From: Chloroflexota bacterium
GTDB taxonomy: Bacteria > Chloroflexota > Anaerolineae > UBA7937 > B3-Chlor
Length of the DNA: 64,000 bases
Direction: 5' to 3'
NCBI GenBank assembly: GCA_030613785.1
Contig: JAUWLF010000008.1
Coordinates: 1-64,000 of the forward strand
Below, piece after piece: positions 1-7,400 of this stretch. The notes under the pieces are model-generated. The model was given only the letters and a program-made list of their open reading frames with translations. It was not told the origin of the DNA and did no database searches. The translations under genes were made by a program, and so were the position numbers. The stretch's first letter is position 1. The number at the start of each line of letters is the position of its first letter.

Positions 1-419
1 CCAGCGATGGCAGGTGCCACTGCGTGCAGGCTGGCCGAGCTGAGGCCGGCCACCATCACCAGCAGGACTAGCGCTCCATAGTGGGGAGCGACACCCAGTA
101 AGCTCATCATGGTGGCGACCACGGCGGGAGATAGTATGATCAAATAGCGCAAACTGACCCGGTCAGACAGGTGGCCGATGAACGGCTGAAGCAGCGAAGG
201 AGAGGATTGCATGAACGCGAGCAGTCCGGCCTGCGTGTTGGACAGCGCAAGTTTCGCGATCAGGGCTGGCAGGAGGGGCGCCAGGAAAGAGGTGTAGGTG
301 TCGTTCATCGCGTGGCCGAAGCTGATGCTGACCACGAGGCCTGTCTGAAAATCCTTATCTGTCGCGCGACGCTCGTTCTTGGGAGGGCTGGAACTGCGGT
401 TGTTCACCATTCTTGTCAT
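1..419 (-). CDS. MFS transporter, partial (N-terminal part)
   Basis: The reverse strand reads an open frame from an ATG at 419 (a second in-frame ATG lies at 410) to the window edge, so only about 139 N-terminal residues are visible. The translation has a short charged N-terminus and then the stretch GHAMNDTYTSFLAPLLPAL, followed by hydrophobic helices with QPFIGHLSDR, a typical MFS helix 2/3 loop. It is clearly paralogous to the complete transporter immediately upstream, whose stop lies 16 nt before this start, so the two probably form one operon after a tandem duplication. The substrate is unknown; the family resembles fosmidomycin-resistance-like MFS exporters. Confidence 0.8.
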   Translation of the reverse strand, partial: MTRMVNNRSSSPPKNERRATDKDFQTGLVVSISFGHAMNDTYTSFLAPLLPALIAKLALSNTQAGLLAFMQSSPSLLQPFIGHLSDRVSLRYLIILSPAVVATMMSLLGVAPHYGALVLLVMVAGLSSASLHAVAPAIA

Positions 420-435
420 TGTCCCGTAGAATTGC

Positions 436-1698
436 TCATCTAGCGCTGTGCTGCCCAGGCTTGCGCCCCTGCCTAGACGGTACGCTGCTGGGCAGCATGA
501 AGACGAAGGGCAGGCCCAGTAGTGGGGCAATGGCGCTGAGGGTGAAGGCCAGGCGCAACCCATAGGCGTCGCCCACCGCCCCCAGCACCAGCACCGCCCC
601 CGAGCGGATGACGAAACTGAGGGCCATGTAGACGCCGTTGGCCAGGGCTCGGTTCTCGGGATAGTTCTCTTGCACCAGAGCCATCACCACCGGGGCGGCG
701 GAGAGTGAGGTGAAGCCCAGTGCCAGCAGGAGAGGGAAACGGATCCAACCATCTGCCGCCAGAAAGGCCAACATGAACAGAGGTGTGGTGACCATTACGA
801 TAATAAGGATCAGGCGCCGACCCAGTCGATCACTCACAGAGCCGCCCGTCAACGCTCCCGCCACGCCCGCCGCCTCGAACACTGTGAGCGAGACCCCCGC
901 GAACCAGAGACTCGCACCCTCCTCAGTGAGGAAAATGGGCAGGTAGGTCGTCAACGACGCTAGGATGAAGACGCGTACTGTAATGATCGCAACCAGCGGC
1001 ACGAAAAGTCGCTTGAGGAGTTGCAGACCCTGTCGAAAGGCGATCTGCTGGCTTGGATGTGGAGGTGTTTCCGGGATGTCCTTGAGCAACAGGTAGAGCA
1101 AGAAGGAAGCCAGCAAACCACCGGTCATCAGCCAAGGGGTGCCTTCGAGGGTCAGGATAGCCACCGCGCTGACGATGAGGATGGGCCCTATGGTGCGTCC
1201 CAACTCACCGCCGACCATCCAGAAGCCCATGCCCCGGCCCAGCTTCCGCCCGGACAAACGGCCCGCCATTACGGGTCCTGTGGCGTGAAAGGCGGCCGAA
1301 CTGAGGCCCACCACTGTCAGGATGAGGGCCAGCACCGCGTAACGGGATGGGATGCCCAGCAAGCTCATCATTATCGCCGTCAGTGCGGGAGCCAGGATCA
1401 CGAAGTAGCGCAGGCCGACGCGGTCAGCCAGGTACCCGATGAAGGGCTGGAGGAGGGACGGTGCCTGCATGAAGACTGTCAATGCGCCGGCCTCGGTCTT
1501 GGATAGGGATAGCTTGGTGATGAAGGCCGGCAGGAGTGGTGCCAGGAATGCTGTGTAGGTATCGTGAACCGCGTGCGCCCCACCGATGGTTACTACGCGC
1601 CCTGTTTGGAACACTCCAGTGTCGACGGCCCGGGCGTCGGGCACGGCCTCGTCTTCAGAGCCGTTGTGGATGGTATCAGTTACCGTGGGAATGATCAC
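436..1698 (-). CDS. MFS transporter (fosmidomycin-resistance-like)
   Basis: 420 residues with about twelve hydrophobic segments after a 30-residue soluble N-terminus, the usual length for a 12-helix major facilitator. Recognisable features are GGAHAVHDTYTAF at the first helix, QPFIGYLADRVG in the loop after helix 2 and GGSVSDRLGRR in the equivalent loop of the second half. The pattern is closest to Fsr-like exporters, but nothing fixes the substrate. A TATAAT -10 hexamer lies upstream on this strand at 1777-1782 without a good -35. The next gene downstream is a paralogue 16 nt away. Inner-membrane location is expected. Confidence 0.85.
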   Translation of the reverse strand: MIIPTVTDTIHNGSEDEAVPDARAVDTGVFQTGRVVTIGGAHAVHDTYTAFLAPLLPAFITKLSLSKTEAGALTVFMQAPSLLQPFIGYLADRVGLRYFVILAPALTAIMMSLLGIPSRYAVLALILTVVGLSSAAFHATGPVMAGRLSGRKLGRGMGFWMVGGELGRTIGPILIVSAVAILTLEGTPWLMTGGLLASFLLYLLLKDIPETPPHPSQQIAFRQGLQLLKRLFVPLVAIITVRVFILASLTTYLPIFLTEEGASLWFAGVSLTVFEAAGVAGALTGGSVSDRLGRRLILIIVMVTTPLFMLAFLAADGWIRFPLLLALGFTSLSAAPVVMALVQENYPENRALANGVYMALSFVIRSGAVLVLGAVGDAYGLRLAFTLSAIAPLLGLPFVFMLPSSVPSRQGRKPGQHSAR

Positions 1699-1985
1699 CT
1701 CATCTGTGATACGACCTCACAAGTCTGGCGGAGACGGCTGCGAGAGCGACCAGCACGTGGGGCCAGCACAGAGCACATTATAGCACACGCGGGCAGACTC
1801 GGCTATCCATGACCTTTGGGCGGAGCGCAGACGTCTTCGGACGACCCACCACTGCTTGCAGAACGAGAGATGCAAGTGATATAACTGAAGAGGCCAACTG
1901 ATCGCGTACCCTTGGGCGGGGGGAGCATTGTCTGATGATCGTTGGCTTTGGACGACACAGCATCTCCGCGCCGGGAGGTCACTAT

Positions 1986-2369
1986 ATGAGTGGGAAGCTG
2001 GGCGTTGCCATAGCTGTGATGGCTGCTATGCTGTTCCTGGCGGCCGGTTGCACCGAGGTGATTCCTGTGCGGGGGCCACCCTCAATCCCTCACCGCAGTG
2101 AGGGACTGGAGGCTGTTGACTGTCTGGCTTGCCATGAGTTGGGTATGAAAGGCGCGACCAAGATCCCGGAGAACCATCTGGATAGCCAGGGCGGCGTGCG
2201 CTACGACGGTTGCGATTGCCACGAGCCTGCCCCTCTCGAGCAGCAGACCCCGTGGGGCCAGACCTCTCAGATGAGGGAGTTTGCCGAGATAGCGAGGCTT
2301 GTGCTGACTCCTATTGGCCTCACGGTGGTATGCGTGGCGCTCGCGAGCAGAGGCCGCGGCCGACACTAG
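1986..2369 (+). CDS. Small haem-binding lipoprotein with CxxCH and CxCH motifs
   Basis: 127 residues. An ATG at 1986 is preceded by GGGAGGT at good spacing, which favours it over the upstream in-frame ATG at 1935. The N-terminus is a lipoprotein signal (hydrophobic core then LAAGC, lipidated Cys at residue 22). The mature part holds CLACH (46-50), a classical c-type haem site, and CDCH (76-79), a shorter motif that may bind a second haem or none. A hydrophobic segment near residues 103-119 suggests a second membrane anchor. It probably acts as an extracytoplasmic electron carrier. It has no obvious functional neighbour: MFS genes diverge on one side and an RM pair follows. Confidence 0.7.
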   Translation: MSGKLGVAIAVMAAMLFLAAGCTEVIPVRGPPSIPHRSEGLEAVDCLACHELGMKGATKIPENHLDSQGGVRYDGCDCHEPAPLEQQTPWGQTSQMREFAEIARLVLTPIGLTVVCVALASRGRGRH

Positions 2370-2443
2370 ACAGGCAGTGGCAGGCGGTCCCCTGGTACAC
2401 GATCACAGCCATTCTCTCCGTCGCTTCGCACCGTGAGTGAGCT

Positions 2444-2472
2444 TTGCGCTTTGTTCACCTTGATGATAGAAT
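2444..2472 (+). promoter_or_regulatory. Probable sigma-70 promoter for the RM pair
   Basis: TTGCGC (2444-2449), a 17-bp spacer and TAGAAT (2467-2472), about 140 nt upstream of the first RM gene. The -35 is only a partial match, so this is a moderate prediction. Confidence 0.45.
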
Positions 2473-2612
2473 GTTTGTGGCAGCACGACGACTGCAAGCT
2501 GGGCGTAGTATGGACGGCGACCCAAGGACGGCTGGTTCAAGTCGTCGAGATGACCAGAGCCACGGGCCAACGTAGCGACAAGCTGTCGGTCAACTGACCG
2601 AGGGGCAAAGCG

Positions 2613-3425
2613 ATGTCCGACGGATATGGCAGCCATGGTGAGTACATGAATTGGGTGAAGGCTGATGCCGATCTACGGCAACAGGCTGTAGAGGATGCCC
2701 TGCGCACAGCGTTTTCGAGCTTTGTCGAGAAGCGAGAAGTCGACGTGATCGTCTTTTCCAGCATGACTGCACTTGAGCTTGCGGAAGCCATCATTGCGCA
2801 TCCTGTCGTTCTCAAGCCTCTGCTGGCAGCATGCAACGTCGCAGCTAGGGCAATCGAAAGGGACCTCTCTATCAAGAACTTGAACACCTACCGCCCTAGA
2901 TTGAGTGAAGACGAAGCGAGGGTCATCGCCGGGTATCTTAGGCCATTTCTGCCACCGTCTCTGGAGATTCCAGCTCTCACCCAGACCGATAGGGTTGCCT
3001 TCGTTGACAAGGAGATACGGAAGCTCAAGGGACGCTGGGAGAAGCACGTAAGGCAAAGTCTCAATCGGTTTGGTGGGCTGGAGTTCCGAAAACTGATGTT
3101 CGAGGCTGAGGGTGAGCAGTTTGAGTTAGATGCCACCAGCCCGCCATTGGGTGAAGTCAGGATTGGAATAGACATCAAGAGGATCGAAGCGAGACGGGAC
3201 ATCCATAAGCGCTGTGATGAGATCGTCAGCAAGGCAGCCAAGCTGAAGTCGTCTTTTCCGGCTGCCAAGTTCGGTGCCGTCATCTACTACCCCTTCATCG
3301 ATGAACACGTAAACATACAGAATCGCCTCCGCTCCGAGGATATAGACTGTCTGGTCTTTGCGTCGCAGGCAACGGAGTCTATCGACAATGCCGTTCGAAT
3401 GCTGCTTGCAGGTCTGGGGATATGA
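2613..3425 (+). CDS. Putative type II restriction endonuclease (PD-(D/E)XK-like)
   Basis: 270 residues, no family recognised outright. The start ATG has GAGGGG seven bases upstream. The gene overlaps the following DNA methyltransferase by 4 nt (ATGA), the arrangement expected of a restriction-modification pair. In the C-terminal half, ELD (171-173) on one predicted strand is followed by GIDIKR (186-190), giving a plausible D173...D187-x-K189 nuclease core, with an arginine-rich helix after it. The N-terminal 150 residues are alpha-helical and would have to carry DNA recognition. The nuclease call rests on context plus this weak motif; an accessory or specificity role is the alternative. Confidence 0.5.
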   Translation: MSDGYGSHGEYMNWVKADADLRQQAVEDALRTAFSSFVEKREVDVIVFSSMTALELAEAIIAHPVVLKPLLAACNVAARAIERDLSIKNLNTYRPRLSEDEARVIAGYLRPFLPPSLEIPALTQTDRVAFVDKEIRKLKGRWEKHVRQSLNRFGGLEFRKLMFEAEGEQFELDATSPPLGEVRIGIDIKRIEARRDIHKRCDEIVSKAAKLKSSFPAAKFGAVIYYPFIDEHVNIQNRLRSEDIDCLVFASQATESIDNAVRMLLAGLGI

Positions 3426-4315
3426 ATGACACGACCGGTTTCAGAACGGTGCATCGCCTGCTTCAGGGCGACGCCCGTGAGCTGAGTTTCATTCCAGACG
3501 AGAGTATTCACCTGGTCGTTACCTCTCCCCCATATTGGATATTGAAGAGGTATGGAGAGCACGCTGGACAACTGGGGCACATTGAGGACTATGAGGAGTT
3601 TCTCAAGGAGCTCTCGAAGGTCTGGAGCCATTGCTATCGCATTATTGTGCCAGGTGGAAGACTCGTTTGCGTCGTCGGTGATGTGTGCCTGTCGCGGCGG
3701 AGGTTTGGGCGACACCGTGTCGTGCCCCTTCACGCGGATATCGCTGTCGCGTGCAGGAAAATTGGCTTCGACAATCTCAATCCCATCATTTGGTACAAGA
3801 TTGCCAAGGCAACCTACGAGGTTAGCAATGGTACGAGGTTCTACGGCAAACCCTACGAACCCAACGCAATCATCAAGAATGATATTGAGTTCATACTTAT
3901 GCAGCGAAAGCCCGGCGGCTATCGCAAGCCGACGATGGAACAACGCGAACTGAGCAGGATAAGCAAAGAAGACTACAGCGCCTGGTTTCGCCAGATATGG
4001 AATATTCCTGGGACGTCAACACGAAATCATCCGGCTCCGTTTCCCCTTGAGTTGGCTTACAGGCTTGTTAGAATGTTCTCGTTCCACGAGGACACCGTGC
4101 TCGATCCCTTCTGTGGTTCGGGCACGACGATGCTTGCGGCCATGAGGGCTAACAGAAACAGCATTGGGGTAGAGATTGACCCTGAGTACTGTCAGAGCGC
4201 TCTAGGAAGGCTTCATCGAGAAGGGCCGACTCTGTTTGACGAAGTAGAAATCGGGTTTGAGACAAGGCTAGAGATGACTGGCGCCAAAGGTGAGGTTGCG
4301 CCCGCTACTGCATAG
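3422..4315 (+). CDS. Site-specific DNA methyltransferase (beta class, N4-cytosine or N6-adenine)
   Basis: 297 residues. The catalytic motif TSPPYW (34-39) precedes the SAM-binding motif DPFCGSGTT (228-236), the motif order of beta-class amino-methyltransferases. TSPPY rather than DPPY is typical of N4-cytosine enzymes, though some N6-adenine enzymes share it. The C-terminal IGVEIDPEYC segment completes the SAM pocket. It overlaps the putative endonuclease by 4 nt, so the two are translationally coupled. It should modify and protect the host recognition site in the cytoplasm. The target sequence cannot be read from the protein. Confidence 0.85.
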   Translation: MNDTTGFRTVHRLLQGDARELSFIPDESIHLVVTSPPYWILKRYGEHAGQLGHIEDYEEFLKELSKVWSHCYRIIVPGGRLVCVVGDVCLSRRRFGRHRVVPLHADIAVACRKIGFDNLNPIIWYKIAKATYEVSNGTRFYGKPYEPNAIIKNDIEFILMQRKPGGYRKPTMEQRELSRISKEDYSAWFRQIWNIPGTSTRNHPAPFPLELAYRLVRMFSFHEDTVLDPFCGSGTTMLAAMRANRNSIGVEIDPEYCQSALGRLHREGPTLFDEVEIGFETRLEMTGAKGEVAPATA

Positions 4316-4383
4316 TGGGGGTTGTCAGACGGCTGCCTGGGGTGGTCCCCAGACCAGCATTGAGCACAAGCAACGAGCAAGTG

Positions 4384-4413
4384 TCAGGGGGCGGCCCTAG
4401 GGCCGCCCCCTGA
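4384..4413. terminator. 30-bp perfect palindrome between convergent genes
   Basis: A perfect inverted repeat centred on CCTAGG with GC-rich arms (TCAGGGGGCGGCC on the left) lies 68 nt past the methyltransferase stop and 41 nt past the stop of the large minus-strand gene. It can form a strong hairpin on either strand. No T-tract follows, so classical intrinsic termination is uncertain, but position and symmetry suggest a bidirectional terminator. Confidence 0.5.
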
Positions 4414-4454
4414 ATGTACACAAGCGTTGTCCGACCTACGCGCGCTCCAGGCCC

Positions 4455-7400
4455 CTAAGGTGTGGAATCGGGGCCACCATACTCCTTCATCACCAGCGGG
4501 TCGTAGTGGCAGAACGGATCGTTGACCACGTACGAGACGTTGTTCTCGTCGCACGGATCGATGTCCTCCAGCGGGTGTACCAGGCTTTCCGGAGCCACTA
4601 CTTCGACCGTGTTGGTGAAGGGCCCGCACGACCAGAAGTCCAGGGTGCCGCTCACGGTGTAGATGACCCACTCGCCAGCCGGGATGTCAGCCATGGCATA
4701 GAGACCGATCTCCGGCCAGGGGCAGGGCTCCACGGGGCAGGTAGGCGGCTCACAGGGTACGTCACACTCCCCTTCGTCCGAGGCACAGCATGTCCAGGTC
4801 ACGTTCTGTAGCGGGAGTGGCGTCGTGTCAGAGATGATCACGCCCTGCACGTCGCTAAGTCCCAGGTTGGCCACGGTGATGGTGTAGGTCATCTCCCATG
4901 TGGGCAAGGCTATCTCGGGATCCTGCGTCTTCACCACCTCCAGGTCCGCCCAGGTGCTGACCGTGGTCCAGTTGGTGACCAGGTCGTCACTGTTGTCGTC
5001 GTCGAAGACGTCACCGTACACCCTGGCGTCGTTCACCAGCCTGGTCCCCTCGGGCACATCGGAAGGCACGCGGGCGGTGATGATGATGTGGTCCTCATCG
5101 TCGTTGTCCAGCGTGCCCAGGTAACACACCAGGCGGCGGTTCTCGTCGCCCAGCTCGCCCAGCTCGCTGGTGTTGCAGGAGCAGTACTCATCCTCCCCGC
5201 CTTTGTCACACTCGACATCAACGATGTCCAGGAACGGCGAGATGCCCCAGTCCTCGACCACGACGTTCTCGGCGGTGGAGGGGCCGCTGTTATAGATCTC
5301 AAGGACGTAGGTCAGCTCCCCGCCGGCCGCCACCTCATCCTCCCACATCTCTGTTTCGCCCTCACAGCCTACCAGCACCTCGCCCCACGCCTCCTTGGAT
5401 AGCTCCAGGTCCGCCACGGCGGTGATGTCGTGCTCCACGGTGGCCTGGTTGTTGGAGGGATCGGGGTCGAAGTCGCTGCTGACCACGTGGGCCACGTTGT
5501 TGATGCTCTGCTCCTCCCAGGCTTCCACCCAGACTTTGAGCAGCCAGCGGCCGGGCGACTCGGGGCTCATGACGGGCAGCGGGTCGTTCAGGCGACAGGT
5601 CAGGTAGGCATCTTCATAGCATTCGTAGTATCCGTCGTCGTCGTAGCATCCGTCGACCCAGCAATCGAACTCCCCGCCGTCAGGGCCGTTGTCGTACTCC
5701 TCCCACCAAAGTTCGAACTCGCCGTCCGAGGCAATAATGTCGTACAGGACCACGTCGTGAGCGAAGCCGGGGCCCAGGTTGTCCACGATCACCCAATACT
5801 CCAGCACCTCGCCCGCTCGCACCTCGCCGTCGGGCTTGCCGAACTTGGTCACTTTGAGGTCGGCCTTGCCCAGCACCAGGTTGAGTTCGCTGTCAAAGTT
5901 GTTCCCCGGGTTGGGGTCTTCCGTCTCGCTCCAGACGTCCACCTCGTTGTTGATGTAGCCCAGGGTGTCGGGCTTCACCCGCACGAAGATGGAGAACTCG
6001 CGGGTCTCGCCCGGTGGGATATCGCCCAGGTGGCAGGCTGTGCCTATTGGCGTCCTGAGATCAGCCAGGGTCAGCCCCGTGACGGAGAAGCCGGTGTCGC
6101 CGACGTGGTACATGTTGCAGTACTGGCCGTTGTTCTCCGTCGGCGTGGGGTCGATGACGACCAGATCGGAGTCCCAGGTCAGCCCCCCGTAGAGGAGGCC
6201 GTCCGGGCCGAACTCGATGCTGCGGAGATCATACTCGTATCCCTCGTCGTCCGCATCCCATATGTCGCACACGTGATGCGCTTCGCCATCGTCGAGATCG
6301 ATGGTCACCAGCTCATTCGGCCCATCCCAGGGCCAGGCCGTGATCCCGTACATGGTCTCCGAGGACTCGTCGTAGGCCATGCCGTGGATTAGTCGATCAT
6401 CGAGATCCGTCTCACCCACGTAGCTGACGTGGCCTGTGTCGGGGTCGACGGTCACCAGATAGGGCTCTCCTCCACCGAACCAGGGCATGACCTCGGAGCA
6501 TGCCCCGTACAGCGTATCGCCCACAAACTCCAAGCCAGGCAGCGCACACGGTTCGTCGAGGTGCACATAGCCCAGAGAGGCGCCGGTCGCGGGGTCGAGC
6601 TCGTACAGTCGCGGCGGTTCAAAGCCGTCGTTGTAATACCAATCCCAGAACCAGGGCCGGAAGCCCATGGAAGCGAAGAGCCTGCCCGAGAGGTTGTCGT
6701 ATTCGATCTCAGCGGCCAGCCACTCCGGCGTTGGGCCGATGTAGCTGCCCGCTCCGGTGCCCAGATCGACACTGAAGAGCGTGTCACCACCCTCATCAGG
6801 CGGTGTCGCGCCTAGCATGGTCGGGCTAAGGGACTCTGTGTACATTATCTCGCAGTCGGTCGTGGCGATCTCGAACTCCACGCCAGGGGGCAGCGTGTCG
6901 CTGACCACCACGTTGAAGGCCACGCCCGGGCCGTGGTTGGTAACCTCGATGTCATACCTCTTCTGCTCGCCCGCGTAGACCTTGTAGGGGTCGCTCGTCT
7001 TGCGGATGGACAGGTCGGCCGCCGAGTGGACCAGGGTTTCCAGGGTGTCGCTTATCGGCCCGTCGGGGCTATTGAAGGGCGAGTGAGCCCAAGCACGGAC
7101 CGTGTTGGTGATGAGCGTTCCCTCCTCCAGCCAGGGCTCAACATACCCTCGCACACGGACTGAGCGATAGTCCCAAGGCTCCATGTCGCCCAGCGAGCAC
7201 AGGGTTGTATCGGGGGCGCACGAACCGTCGCCGATCATGACCTGAGCGTCCAGGAGGCTCACCCCCCAGGGCAACTCGTCCTCCAGGTACACGTCGTGGG
7301 CCGTCGATGGGCCCATGTTGTTGATGTCGATGTGGTAGTGTATCTCCTCGCCCGCCATGATCTCCTCTGGGCCGCCCTTCACCAGGTCCAGATAGGAGAA

